Source of the DNA: Anaerolineae bacterium
GTDB taxonomy: Bacteria > Chloroflexota > Anaerolineae > Aggregatilineales > Aggregatilineaceae
Assembly (NCBI GenBank): GCA_027494015.1
Contig: JAOSJP010000010.1
Coordinates: forward strand, 1 to 39,220
Direction of reading: 5' to 3'
DNA length: 39,220 bases
Shown here in pieces: positions 29,901 to 38,645 of the stretch. Position 1 is the stretch's first letter; the number at the start of each line of letters is the position of its first letter. The position numbers and the translations under genes are program-made. The notes below the pieces were generated by a model, which was not told the DNA's origin, made no database searches, and saw only the letters and a program-made list of their open reading frames with translations.

Positions 29901-31065
29901 TGTGGATGAGCGCGTCCAGTCGCTCGCGGATGGCCGCGTCTTCTTCGCTCTGCTGGGCGAAGAATTCGGCCATGAACTGGCTGCGCCGCTGGCGCAGCGC
30001 CAGCGCCGCGACGGCGCGCAGATCGCCCACGTCCGCCACGTCGCGGCCATCGGCGGCGGCGTGCGCGCGCGTCGCCTCGAACATGGCGTACTCGGCGCGA
30101 TGCGAGTCAATGCCGAGCGCCTGCACCAGCGCCAGCCCGACCTCGACCGCATCGCCGCTCAGCTCGGTCTGCCTGAGCAGCTCGCGCGCCAGGCCGATCT
30201 CGTCGCGGGCCTGCGCCGTGACCTCGGCCCACTCTGCCAGGAAGCGACGGCGGCTGCTCTGGTAGCGGCGCACCCGCCTGTAAACCTCGTAGCGCTCCGC
30301 CTGCTCGGTCAGGCCGTGCACGGGCACGCGCAGCCCAAAGCGATCCATGATCTGCGGGCGCAGCCGGCCTTCTTCCGGGTTCATGGACCCCACCAGCACG
30401 AAGCGCGCCCGGTAGGTGCCGACCATTGGCCCGCGCCGGACGGTGTAGCTGCCCTGGGCCGCCGCGTCCAGGATGGCGTCCACGATCAGATCGTCGAGCA
30501 GGTTCACCTCGTCAATGTAGAGCAGGTTCTGGTCGGCGCGGGCCAGGATGCCCAGTTCCAGCCGCACGCGGCCCTGCTGCACGGCGATGCGCTCGTTGAT
30601 GCCGCCTACCACATCTTCCAGCCGCGCGTTGAGCGGCAGCTCCACCAGCTTGACCGCTTCATAGTGGCTGATCGGCTCTCCCGCCTCGAGCTTACGCTGG
30701 CAGTCCGGGCAGAGACCCGCCGCGCCGTCCCCTTCAGCGCCGGGGGGCAGGCACCCCTCCGGGCACAGGCTGACTTCGACATAAGGCAGCACATCGGTCA
30801 GGCTGCGCACGCAGGTCGTCTTGCCAGTGCCGCGCGGCCCGATCAGCAGCACGCCGCCGATAGCCGGGTTGATCACCGCCAGCAGCAGCGCCATGCGCAT
30901 CTCGTACTGTCCCACCATTGCCAGGAAGGGGAAGGGCAGGTGCTCGGCCAGGCCGAGATCGGGCGCTGGCTCGCGCAGCACGCGGCGCGCGCCCGCCTGG
31001 TCGAGCAGGTCCAGCAGGCGCGACCGCGGCTCGCCTGCGCTGGCTTCGGGGAGGTCGTCGGGCAT
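29890..31065 (-). CDS. magnesium-chelatase subunit I-like AAA+ ATPase with Cys4 insert
   Basis: A protein of about 391 residues, starting at MPDDLPEAS (31065) with a GAGGAG site inside the end of the thioesterase gene. The AAA+ core has Walker A GPRGTGKT (76-83), Walker B LLYIDEVNLL, and GSMNPEEGRLRPQIMDRFGL with the arginine-finger region, all as in BchI/ChlI. An insert after the Walker A strand carries four cysteines (C101, C105, C119, C122), a likely zinc knuckle; in classic BchI proteins the equivalent stretch is cysteine-free. The C-terminal helical lid ends at DALIHNER. No chelatase H or D subunit is nearby, so the real role may not be chlorophyll synthesis; the adjacent membrane protein may be its partner. 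Confidence 0.88.
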   Translation of the reverse strand: MPDDLPEASAGEPRSRLLDLLDQAGARRVLREPAPDLGLAEHLPFPFLAMVGQYEMRMALLLAVINPAIGGVLLIGPRGTGKTTCVRSLTDVLPYVEVSLCPEGCLPPGAEGDGAAGLCPDCQRKLEAGEPISHYEAVKLVELPLNARLEDVVGGINERIAVQQGRVRLELGILARADQNLLYIDEVNLLDDLIVDAILDAAAQGSYTVRRGPMVGTYRARFVLVGSMNPEEGRLRPQIMDRFGLRVPVHGLTEQAERYEVYRRVRRYQSSRRRFLAEWAEVTAQARDEIGLARELLRQTELSGDAVEVGLALVQALGIDSHRAEYAMFEATRAHAAADGRDVADVGDLRAVAALALRQRRSQFMAEFFAQQSEEDAAIRERLDALIHNER

Positions 31066-31072
31066 GGCGCGC

Positions 31073-31597
31073 TCACTCCTCGTTGGGCTGCGAGCCAACT
31101 CGCTGGCGCAGGACTTGCTCGCGCTGATGCCGCTCTTTGCGCGCGCGCTGGCGCTCCGCCGCTTCCTGGAAGCGAAGCTGCTCCTCTGGTGTCTCGACGG
31201 AGAGCGGCAGGACGGGGTGTGGACGACCCTGGCGGTCAATGGCGACATAGACGAGGTAGGCCGTGTTCGTGTGGACGCGCGAGCCGGTCAGCGGGTCTTC
31301 CGCGACGACGGTCACCCGCACCTCCATTGAAGTGCGACCCGTGTAGGTCAGCTCTGCGGTGAGCGTCACCACGCTGCCCACGTAGATCGGCTCGTCAAAG
31401 GTCATGGAGTCAATGGCGACCGTGACCACCGGCGAGCGCGAATGGCGCATGGCGGCCAGCCCGCCCGCCTCGTCAACCAGCTTCATGATCACGCCGCCGT
31501 GCACATTGCCCAGCCGGTTGGCGTGCTCTGGGTTCAGCATCATGTTGAGCTCCACGCGCGACTCGGCGACTCGTTTTCCTGGCATCTCGTCCGCCAT
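31073..31597 (-). CDS. acyl-CoA thioesterase, hotdog fold (YciA/BACH type)
   Basis: A protein of about 174 residues. The second ATG (31597) is preferred because GAGG is 7 nt upstream; the first (31603) is only 1 nt from it. One hotdog domain covers about 10-130 with the family signature NRLGNVHGGVIMKLVDEAG, where Asn and His/Asp are the usual active-site region, then SMTFDEPIYVGSVVTL and SMEVRVTVVAEDPLTG. The C-terminal 45 residues are Glu/Arg/Gln-rich and helical. It hydrolyses acyl-CoA thioesters; chain-length preference cannot be read. It lies 7 bp upstream of the AAA+ gene, in the same operon. Confidence 0.92.
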   Translation of the reverse strand: MADEMPGKRVAESRVELNMMLNPEHANRLGNVHGGVIMKLVDEAGGLAAMRHSRSPVVTVAIDSMTFDEPIYVGSVVTLTAELTYTGRTSMEVRVTVVAEDPLTGSRVHTNTAYLVYVAIDRQGRPHPVLPLSVETPEEQLRFQEAAERQRARKERHQREQVLRQRVGSQPNEE

Positions 31598-31622
31598 GGC
31601 CATACCTCAGTCTCATCGTGCA

Positions 31623-31737
31623 GGTGGTTCTTGGTGATTGGTCTTTGGTTTTTGGTGATTGGTTTTTGGTTAGGGCGACTCCTTGTCAGGCATGTTCTAC
31701 CAATAACCAACAACCAACAACCAACAACCAATTACCA
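31623..31737. repeat. low-complexity TTGGT/ACCAA inverted repeat
   Basis: The left part (31626-31672) has repeated TTGGT words separated by 2-4 bases. The right part (31699-31735) has repeated ACCAA words. Together they can form a long imperfect hairpin with a loop of about 27 nt. It fills the gap between the beta-flower gene and the thioesterase gene, with no gene inside. Confidence 0.75.
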
Positions 31738-31742
31738 TCGCG

Positions 31743-32105
31743 TCAATCCATGTCTGGGCGCAGGTCAGAAATGCGCTTGAAGATGTCCGGTTCTTCTTCG
31801 AGCACATCTACCGTGCTGAAGTCCAGCTCGGCCATCATCGGCGGCAGCGGCGCGCGCGCTGGCAGCCGCTCTGGGCGCGGCGGCTCGGCAGGCGGGTGAG
31901 GATGAAAGGGACGGCGGCGCCCGCTGCGCTTGCGCAGGATGCGCCCGTCACGGCTCAGCCACCCGATCCACTCTCCGTCGCGCTTATAGACCTCGCCGGC
32001 CTCGACAAAGCCGATGTACTCGCCGCGCGTGTTGAAGAGAAAATCGCCGAATTTCGTCGCCTGCCAGTCGCCACGTGTGTCGAATATGAACACGGGCCGG
32101 ATGGG
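31743..32105 (-). CDS. 4-fold beta-flower-like protein, 5' end lost at the poly-G artefact
   Basis: About 116-120 residues remain. The readable part begins [18 protein letters not shown] and continues with [32 protein letters not shown]: short repeated beta-hairpins with a G-[EDR]-[WY]-I-G theme, as in 4-fold beta-flower domains. A Pro/Arg-rich linker and an acidic C-terminal tail follow. A GTG at 32093 could be a start, but the frame stays open upstream into the corrupted block, so the true N-terminus is unknown. No catalytic motif is seen. It is downstream of cysC on the same strand. Confidence 0.6.
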   Translation of the reverse strand, partial: PIRPVFIFDTRGDWQATKFGDFLFNTRGEYIGFVEAGEVYKRDGEWIGWLSRDGRILRKRSGRRRPFHPHPPAEPPRPERLPARAPLPPMMAELDFSTVDVLEEEPDIFKRISDLRPDMD

Positions 32106-32107
32106 GG

Positions 32108-32358
<251 letters not shown>

Positions 32359-32359
32359 G

Positions 32360-32781
32360 GGGTCGCTGACGCCAGTGAATTCGGGGATTTCGCCGGCGAA
32401 CGCCCTGGCGTACATGCCCTTCACGTCGCGCTGCACGCAGACTTCGAGCGGCGCGTGCACGAAAACCTCGATGAAATTGGTCGTCTCGGCGCGCACCATG
32501 GCCCGCGTCTCGCGGTAGGGCGAGATGAACGAGGCCAGCACCGCGACCCCGTTGCGCGACAGCAGCCTGGCCACGAAAGTCACGCGCTCGATGTTCTTGT
32601 CGCGGTCTTCTTTGGAGAAGCCCAGGTCGCGCGTCAGGCTCTTGCGCACCGTGTCGCCGTCCAGCCGCTCAACCTTCACCCCCCGCGCGCGCAGTTCTCT
32701 CTCCACTGCCAGGGCCGCCGTTGTCTTGCCCGCCCCAGAAAGACCCGTAAACCAGAGCGTGAAGCCTTGCTGATCGTTCAT
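32360..32781 (-). CDS. cysC: adenylylsulfate kinase, 3' end lost at the poly-G artefact
   Basis: About 140 N-terminal residues remain of an enzyme normally near 175-200. It phosphorylates APS to PAPS in sulfate activation. Visible are Walker [35 protein letters not shown], the FISPYRETR loop, and [17 protein letters not shown]...[12 protein letters not shown], where the family normally continues with YEPP. After SDP the sequence turns into the G/C artefact. The gene is probably intact in the organism. No ATP sulfurylase gene is adjacent; APS kinase can also supply sulfation of polysaccharides. Confidence 0.9.
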
Positions 32782-32980
32782 GATCGTCCGCTGTCCTTCG
32801 GTATACTCTATGTCGCACCCGCAGCCTCAGTCCGCCGGCGAGAGCGACGTTCCAGTCACAGAAAGGGCCGCCCGGCTGGGCAGCCCGAAGCACGGGCATT
32901 GTACCACATTCCACCACTGTGCATAGGCTGGCGCGCAGGCGGAAACGTGGGAGCCTCCCGCATCTCCCGCCGAGCAGTTT

Positions 32981-33184
32981 CGGGGAGTGCGTGCCAAACC
33001 TGTCAGGTAGGAGCGTTGCTCTGCCGCACCCGGTTTACCTCACCCCCGCTCGGCGCTGACGCGCTCAGACACCAGACTTCCGAAGTCTTCGAGATTTCGG
33101 AAGTCTATTCCAGGGCCGAGCGCCGCGAGACTGGGGGGGAGATCAATCCCTGCGCCCAGCGAGTCGCTGTCCGCCTTTGCACGC
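32981..33184. mobile_element. MITE-like hairpin element, copy E (inverted, diverged) with target duplication
   Basis: Opposite in orientation to the other copies and diverged, but the parts are recognisable: GTGCGTGCCAAACCTGTCAG at the left, CCTCACCCCCGCTCGGCGC, then the other core arm, and TTTGCACGC at the right. The inner hairpin is replaced by a different one, AGACTTCCGAA with TTCGGAAGTCT. The element is flanked by identical GAGCAGTTT (32972-32980 and 33185-33193), a 9-bp direct repeat typical of insertion. The remaining gap, 32782-32971, holds no gene that I can support. Confidence 0.78.
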
Positions 33185-33193
33185 GAGCAGTTT

Positions 33194-33222
33194 TTTACCG
33201 TTATTGGCAGGGACGGTATAGT
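33194..33222 (+). promoter_or_regulatory. candidate promoter of the DUF3068 gene
   Basis: TTTACC (33194-33199), a 17-bp spacer and TATAGT (33217-33222), 49 bp upstream of the ATG. The -35 begins on the base after the right-hand target duplication of the hairpin element. Confidence 0.5.
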
Positions 33223-33271
33223 TGTCTTAACGACCGCAACTCAACCAGGTCTGCACAGGGAGGAACACACT

Positions 33272-34339
33272 ATGAACCGTCGAGCCGCTGGAGTCCTGCT
33301 ATTCCTCATTGGATTGGCTGCAATTGTCGTTGGTCTGCTGCTGATGCTCGTCATCGTGCCCGGCATGAAGCAGTTCCCCGACGACGTAGATACAACGCGC
33401 AATTACGAGGGCACCATGCCCGTCCTGCTCAACGCCGAAGCGCTTCAGTTCCTGACCGACATCCCCGTCGAGCTGGTCCGCCACTTCAAGACCGAAGCGA
33501 CCGATGGCGACCTGGCGCTGGTACTTGAGGAGCAGACGCTGAGCAGCCAGGGGACGCCGCTGCTGGAAATGACCAAGCACCACGCCATTGACCGCAAGAC
33601 GATGGAGTTCGTCAACGACTACCCCGCAAGCTGGGGGGACAAAGAGGGATTGATCGAGCGCAGCGGCCTGGTCCTGGGCTGGCCATTGGACGCTGAGAAG
33701 AAAGACTATGTCGGCTGGAGCGACGACTACCGGGCGACCGTGCCGCTGACTTTCGCCGGCGAAGAAGAGCACGACCGCGCCAAGATCAAGACGTACCACT
33801 ACACATCCTCGTCCGAGCCGCAGCCCATTGATCCGGACGCTGTTGCCGCGATGGGCCTGCCCACCGAGCTATCGCACGCGCAGCTTGGGCAGATGATCGG
33901 CGGACTGGACATCAACCCGATGGTCGCGGCGGCGCTGCCCACGCTGATCGGGCAGGCCAACTGGCCCGATCCGGTGCCGCTGACCTACGTGTATGGGTAC
34001 GAGGCCGATTACTGGGTCGAGCCAGCCACTGGCGTGCTGATTGATACGCGCAAGGTCGAGATTCGCAGCGTCGGCTTTTCGGACGAACTCATGGGATCGC
34101 TGGTCGAAAGAATCAGCGCGCTCGGCCTGGTAGACCCGGCCCTCGTTGAGCAGTTCCTGCCGGTGACCGTCTTCCACCTGGACTATAAGGCCACCGACCA
34201 GTCCGTCCAGGACGCCAAGCAGGATGCGCTGGACGCCAAAGACCGGATCGCGCTCTTCGGCACCACGATCCCCTACATCGCTATTGCGGCGGGCATCGTC
34301 CTGGCGCTGCTGGGCCTCGTCCTGGCGCTGCGCAGGTAG
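33272..34339 (+). CDS. DUF3068 / PorA-family membrane-anchored protein
   Basis: A 355-residue protein with one N-terminal helix (VLLFLIGLAAIVVGLLLMLVI), a large extracytoplasmic middle and one C-terminal helix (IPYIAIAAGIVLALLGLVLAL). This two-anchor layout, the MKQFPDDVDTTRNYEG segment after the first helix, and the late block with DYWVEPATGVLIDTRK match the DUF3068 (porin PorA family) proteins known mainly from Actinobacteria. The name does not establish porin activity; the protein here looks like a beta-rich domain tethered at both ends. GGAGG lies before the ATG. It is a single gene with its own promoter and terminator. Confidence 0.82.
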   Translation: MNRRAAGVLLFLIGLAAIVVGLLLMLVIVPGMKQFPDDVDTTRNYEGTMPVLLNAEALQFLTDIPVELVRHFKTEATDGDLALVLEEQTLSSQGTPLLEMTKHHAIDRKTMEFVNDYPASWGDKEGLIERSGLVLGWPLDAEKKDYVGWSDDYRATVPLTFAGEEEHDRAKIKTYHYTSSSEPQPIDPDAVAAMGLPTELSHAQLGQMIGGLDINPMVAAALPTLIGQANWPDPVPLTYVYGYEADYWVEPATGVLIDTRKVEIRSVGFSDELMGSLVERISALGLVDPALVEQFLPVTVFHLDYKATDQSVQDAKQDALDAKDRIALFGTTIPYIAIAAGIVLALLGLVLALRR

Positions 34340-34377
34340 CTCGCCCCCACAGAATACCGTTACAGTCACACACCGCG

Positions 34378-34409
34378 CAGGTCTGGCGCCCGGCCAGACC
34401 TGCTTTGTT
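34378..34409 (+). terminator. intrinsic terminator of the DUF3068 gene
   Basis: A perfect 10-bp stem, CAGGTCTGGC (34378-34387) with GCCAGACCTG (34393-34402), a 5-nt loop, then CTTTGTTG. It lies between two convergent genes and could act in both directions, although only the plus strand has the T-rich tail. Confidence 0.75.
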
Positions 34410-34425
34410 GTCAGCACGACCGCTC

Positions 34426-36366
34426 TCACTCGCTGATAGTCAGGCGATCTACCACCACCTCGATAGGTGCGAACGCGCCCTGCATGTCGTAGAGGATCAG
34501 GCGCACTTCCGCCGGGCCGGGAGGCATATCCGGTGGGACGGTCAGCGCGTAGCGGCCCAGCACCGGCTGGCCCAGCGCCCAGTTCTCCTGGCCGAAGGAC
34601 GGCCCGGCGGGCGGCTGGTCTGCCTGCGCGTAGAGTCGCCCATCGTCCGCGTACAGGCGCACGCTGGCGCGCACATCGGGCATGACGGACTCGCCACGCC
34701 GCCACCAGGTGTGCAGGCGCACCACGCCCCCGCGCGGCACTGAGTCCGCGCCGGGCAGCAGGTAGCCGCCCAGGAAGAGCGGGCCATCCGGCGGGGCCTG
34801 GACGACCGCCTGCAGAGCGTCCACACGCGTGCGCAGGTCGGCGGGGTCGCGCAGCAGCCGATAGCGCGCCAGCGACACATCGCCGAAGCCGAACGCGCCC
34901 GGCAGCGGCTCCGGCTCGCCAAGATATTCCAGCATCCCGCCGACGAGGTTCTGCGGGTCCATGATCTCGCCCTGCCAGGCCAGCACCCATACGCGCTCTG
35001 CGCCGTGCGCGTCAATCAGCGCGTCGAGCGCAGCGACCGCCTCGTCGAAGAACAGGAAGCGGTTGACGTCGGTCAGTTTGTCCGGCGGCAGCCCGATCCA
35101 GGGCACGGCGGCGTCATAGTAGCCGGCGGCGGTGAAGAGCGTGCCATCGCGCAACACCAGCACGTCGCCGGCTTCGGCGTGCTGGCGGATGTAGGCGAAG
35201 GCTTCGCGCAAGTAGCTGTTGTAGGTTGGCGGATAGCTGGCCGTTGCCGGGAGCCACAGCACCAGCAGCGCCCCGGCCCAGACCGGCCAGCGGGGCCAGC
35301 GCGCCTGTTTCAGCGCCGCCAGCCCAACGCCAGCGATCAGCGCCGCGCCCGGCCAGGCGACCCAGCCGTGCCGCCCGGAGAGCTTGCCCTGCACGCCGTA
35401 GACCATCACGATCAGCCCGGTCAGCGGGAGAAGTGTCGCCAACAGGGGCAGCGCCAGCCCGCGCGCGGGGAGGCGATGTCGGCGGCGCAGCGCCAGCCAC
35501 AGCGCGCCGGCCCCGGCGATGACCGCGACCATCGCCGGGCCGTAAGGGGGCGCGTCTGGCGGCACGGCTCGCTGACCGTGCGCGTAGAAGGTGAGGTAAG
35601 CGTCCAATGCCTCGCCCGGTGTGATGCGCTCGGCGAAGGCCGTGCCCGCCCGCACGTCGCGCCCGGCCAGGGCCACAGCCCAGGGCAGATACCCCACCGC
35701 AAGGCCCGCAGCAAGCGCCGCCGCCACCGCCCAACTGCGCCGCGAGCGAGCGCGCAGGGCGCGCCAGCCGACCGCCACGCCGTGCACAGCCAGGATCAGC
35801 GCGCCGGTGTAGTGCGTGTAAAGCAGCCCCAACGCCAGCAGCCAGTAGGCGGCGAACAGGCCGGGGCAGCGCCGCTCGCGGGGGGACGCTTCGCCGCAGC
35901 GCCGCCACAATTCGCACAGCACGACGCTCGACCAGGCCGCCAGCGCCAGGGCCAGGCCGTAGGGCCGCACCTCGAAGGCGGCGTAGGCGAAGCTCTGCGT
36001 CACGGCGAAGGCCCCCGCCGCCAGCGCGCCCGCCGTCGCGCCGCCCAAACGCCGGCCCAGCGTCAGCAGCCCGGCTGCGGCCAGCAATGCGCTCCAGAAG
36101 GAGACCGCGCGCAGGGCGAATTCGCTGGTTCCCCCTACCCCCGCCCACAGCTTGAGCAGGGCGAAGTGCAGCGGCACCTGGTTGTCAATCCGCGCGCACC
36201 ACTCCCACAAGGCTGACCAGGGCTGCCCGGCAAAGTAGGCATTGACCGTCTCGTCGTACCACAGGCCGCGCCCCGGCCACTGAGCGGCCAGCCCTGCCGC
36301 AGTCGCCAGCAGGATCAGCCCCGCCGTCCACAGCCATCGCCGCCCGCCAGGAGACAGTGCGCGCAT
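34426..36366 (-). CDS. GT-C family membrane glycosyltransferase (ArnT/GT39-like)
   Basis: A 646-residue polytopic membrane protein. About ten helices lie in the first 400 residues. The first periplasmic loop has LWYDETVNA (Asp38-Glu39), the acidic motif that GT-C enzymes use for catalysis or metal binding. Further GT39/ArnT-like features are VPLHFALLKLW and FEVRPYGLALALAAWS. Residues about 400-646 form a soluble beta-rich domain (AGDVLVLRDGTLF, GGYLLPGADSVPRGG, ARYRLL) on the outer face. Such enzymes move sugars from polyprenyl-phosphate donors onto lipids, glycans or proteins. The acceptor is unknown. It follows a second GT-C gene with only 4 bp between the restored upstream stop and this ATG. 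Confidence 0.85.
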   Translation of the reverse strand: MRALSPGGRRWLWTAGLILLATAAGLAAQWPGRGLWYDETVNAYFAGQPWSALWEWCARIDNQVPLHFALLKLWAGVGGTSEFALRAVSFWSALLAAAGLLTLGRRLGGATAGALAAGAFAVTQSFAYAAFEVRPYGLALALAAWSSVVLCELWRRCGEASPRERRCPGLFAAYWLLALGLLYTHYTGALILAVHGVAVGWRALRARSRRSWAVAAALAAGLAVGYLPWAVALAGRDVRAGTAFAERITPGEALDAYLTFYAHGQRAVPPDAPPYGPAMVAVIAGAGALWLALRRRHRLPARGLALPLLATLLPLTGLIVMVYGVQGKLSGRHGWVAWPGAALIAGVGLAALKQARWPRWPVWAGALLVLWLPATASYPPTYNSYLREAFAYIRQHAEAGDVLVLRDGTLFTAAGYYDAAVPWIGLPPDKLTDVNRFLFFDEAVAALDALIDAHGAERVWVLAWQGEIMDPQNLVGGMLEYLGEPEPLPGAFGFGDVSLARYRLLRDPADLRTRVDALQAVVQAPPDGPLFLGGYLLPGADSVPRGGVVRLHTWWRRGESVMPDVRASVRLYADDGRLYAQADQPPAGPSFGQENWALGQPVLGRYALTVPPDMPPGPAEVRLILYDMQGAFAPIEVVVDRLTISE

Positions 36367-36370
36367 CGCA

Positions 36371-36554
36371 TCACCGGGTCCGGGTCAGGGTCAGCCGGGC
36401 TTCGGCCCCCGCCGGGCAGACTTCGAGGAGGATCACGCGGTCACCCTGGCCGAAGTCGGAGGCGATGCATTGGCTTCTCTCGCCCGAAGGCCGCGGCTTG
36501 CCATGCACCGCCTGCCATCCACGCATTGCGTGCCATCGCCAGTCCCGGGCGCGG
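36371..36554 (-). other. probable frameshifted C-terminal extension of the upstream glycosyltransferase
   Basis: Directly after the TGA at 36555-36557 a different frame stays open to a TGA at 36371-36373 and encodes about 61 residues, including DFGQGDRVILLEVCPAGAEA and RLTLTRTR. Its second half shows the G/C-rich third positions of real coding. Dropping one T from TTTT in CCCTTTTGACC makes LALAVPF read on as DRARDWRW without a break. It then ends 4 bp before the next gene. Confidence 0.6.
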
Positions 36555-38243
36555 TCAAAAGGGCACAGCCAGGGCCAACGTCCGTGTTTCGCCCGGCTGC
36601 AATTCGACCAGGCTCGCCGCGAACGCCTCGCGCTGCGCCGTCGGCGGGCCGGGCCGCCAGATTTCGTAGCTGAAGCCGTTCATGGGGATGGCCTCTGCCG
36701 GGTAGTACGCCTCGTACACGGCGTCCAACACCGGCGGCGGGTAGAACTGGGCGCGGAAGATCACCGCCGCGAAGTCGTGCGCGCGCAGCGCCTCCACGAG
36801 AGTGGACGGGTCGTACAGCCCGTTCTCGTACAGGTTCTTGAGCTGCGTCGGGTTGGTGATCACGTCTTTGTCCGCGTGCAGGCTGAAGGCGGCTTCTTCG
36901 CTCATCACCGGGCCGTCTGCCGCGCGCACCAGGTCTACGATGCGCCAGCCGTTGTTCACGTCGGTCTGCGTCGGCACATGACCGATGGTGGCGTAGCCCT
37001 GCGTCCAGCCCGCCGCGTCGTAAAAGGCGTAGCGGCTGCCGTGCGTAGACTCCAGGCCGAGCGCATCGCTCAGCCAGCCGAAGAAGCGCCCCTCGGTGGG
37101 CATCTTGACCACGCTCAGCGCGTACACGACATAGACGAGCGGCACGGCCACCCCCGCCGCCGCCTGCAGCGCCGCCCGCACGCCGCCGGGCCACTTCCAC
37201 GCGCCGCGCAGCGCCCGCGCCGCCGCCAGGCCGGACAGCACGCACGTCGCAGCAATCGCGGTCGCAAAGTAGCTATCGCCCGCGCCCCATTTGCCCGCCA
37301 GGACGGTGCTAACCACCGCCACCGCCCACCAGATCGTATACAGCGACAGCCGCGCAACATACAGTTCGTAGAGCGCGAACAACGCGGCGACGACGATCAG
37401 CGCGCCGTGCAACCGCAGCCATTGGCGGAACAGCCCGGTGAACTGCGCCAGATAATACTCGTTGACGTTGGCGGCGATGATGTTCGTCCACCACGCGCCG
37501 CCCGTCGCCCAGTCAATCCACAGGAACAGCCCGCCGGCTACGACGGCGAACCCGGCTCCCCAGATCACCGCGCGGCGCGGATTGCGCAGCAGCAGAAAGG
37601 CGAAGACGGCGGCGCACGTCACCACGGCGTGCTGCTTGGTGTAGCCAGCAGCGAGCAGCAGCACCATGCCGCCGGCCAGCGTCCAGCGCCGCCGCGTCGC
37701 CTCGCGGATGGAAGGGGCCTGCGCGAGCACAGCGACGGCCAGCGTCTCGAACATGACCATCATCATGTGCTGGCGGAAGAGCGGGCCGACGTGATAGACG
37801 TAGTTCGACGCCAGGAAGGCCAGCCCGGCCAGCGCCGCCGCCCCTCGATGTCGCTCCTCGCGGTAGACAATTCCCCCGATCGCCACCGCTGTGATCAGCG
37901 TCCCCACGAAGCCGGCCAGTCGCCCGTACCAGTACGCCGGGCCGAAGACCCAGGCAAAGGGGGCCAGGATCACGTGGAACAGCGGCGGGTAGTTGCTGGC
38001 GTAGAAGGGATAGGTTTCATTGTCGCGGTACGGCCATTCCCCCTGGCTGAACAGCATCGTGTCAACCAGCTCGAACCCTTCGCCCTGGTCATAATCGAAC
38101 GGGAAGCGGATGAGGCCAACCGCATAGTGCACGTAGATCAGCAAGTGCCCGATCAGCAGCGCAAAGGCCAGCCCGGTCAGCAGCCAGCCGGCGAAAACCC
38201 AGGGTGAACGGCTCCGCAGACTCAAGGCGCGCCTCATCGCCAT
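36555..38243 (-). CDS. GT-C family membrane glycosyltransferase (PMT/GT39-like), probably frameshifted near the 3' end
   Basis: A 562-residue polytopic membrane protein as it stands. The first periplasmic loop holds FPFDYDQGEGFEL with acidic residues Asp50 and Asp52, the usual GT-C catalytic loop. About ten helices run to residue 400, for example WVFAGWLLTGLAFALLIGHL and TLAGGMVLLLAAGYTKQHA. A soluble C-terminal domain follows (about 400-562). An open frame directly downstream suggests that the true protein is about 61 residues longer and that the TGA results from one extra base. It probably uses a polyprenyl-linked sugar, like its neighbour. A GGGGG-type site precedes the ATG, 9 bp after a small membrane-protein gene. 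Confidence 0.82.
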   Translation of the reverse strand: MAMRRALSLRSRSPWVFAGWLLTGLAFALLIGHLLIYVHYAVGLIRFPFDYDQGEGFELVDTMLFSQGEWPYRDNETYPFYASNYPPLFHVILAPFAWVFGPAYWYGRLAGFVGTLITAVAIGGIVYREERHRGAAALAGLAFLASNYVYHVGPLFRQHMMMVMFETLAVAVLAQAPSIREATRRRWTLAGGMVLLLAAGYTKQHAVVTCAAVFAFLLLRNPRRAVIWGAGFAVVAGGLFLWIDWATGGAWWTNIIAANVNEYYLAQFTGLFRQWLRLHGALIVVAALFALYELYVARLSLYTIWWAVAVVSTVLAGKWGAGDSYFATAIAATCVLSGLAAARALRGAWKWPGGVRAALQAAAGVAVPLVYVVYALSVVKMPTEGRFFGWLSDALGLESTHGSRYAFYDAAGWTQGYATIGHVPTQTDVNNGWRIVDLVRAADGPVMSEEAAFSLHADKDVITNPTQLKNLYENGLYDPSTLVEALRAHDFAAVIFRAQFYPPPVLDAVYEAYYPAEAIPMNGFSYEIWRPGPPTAQREAFAASLVELQPGETRTLALAVPF

Positions 38244-38252
38244 GCCCGCCCC

Positions 38253-38462
38253 CTACGCAGGCCTGTCGCCCAGCGGCAGCAGAGTCAGCCCTATCAGCAG
38301 CCCGGCTCCCCCCGCCGCCGCGCTGAAGATCGCCGTCAGGCGCACTCCGTCCAGGGCGGTCAGCGCCGCCGCCCCCAGCAGCAGCGCCGCGCCCAGGACG
38401 ATCAGCGCCGCTCCCAACTGGCGCTTGCTGACCGTGAAATCCTCGCTGAAGACCTGGCGCAT
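38253..38462 (-). CDS. small hypothetical membrane protein
   Basis: A 69-residue protein with two hydrophobic helices (QLGAALIVLGAALLLGAAAL and AIFSAAAGGAGLLIGLTLL) separated by a short loop. The N-terminus is cytoplasmic-looking and charged (MRQVFSEDFTVSKRQ). AGGGGG stands 5 nt before the ATG. It is first in a likely three-gene unit with the two glycosyltransferases. No family is recognised. Confidence 0.6.
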   Translation of the reverse strand: MRQVFSEDFTVSKRQLGAALIVLGAALLLGAAALTALDGVRLTAIFSAAAGGAGLLIGLTLLPLGDRPA

Positions 38463-38645
38463 GATACCCCCTTCCTTGCAGCGCCCATCAGTATACCGCG
38501 TCTCGCCGCGTCCGCCGGGATTCCGTTATGATCGGGCGCGCAACCATCTGCTGGAACCCTGCGTATAGTTGGATGAAAGCTGACCCATCGCCGCGTGGCT
38601 GGCGACGGCGGCAGGTGCGATGGATCCCAGCCCAGGAGAAACATC

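Noticed and set aside
29901..30152. Longer N-terminus for the membrane protein downstream of the AAA+ gene
   Set aside because: The extension is low-complexity out-of-frame reading of the AAA+ gene; MSAEQTAGK is the sensible start.
36433..37245. 270-residue minus-strand frame overlapping the second glycosyltransferase
   Set aside because: It is out of frame with the membrane protein, Arg/Gly-rich and without motifs.
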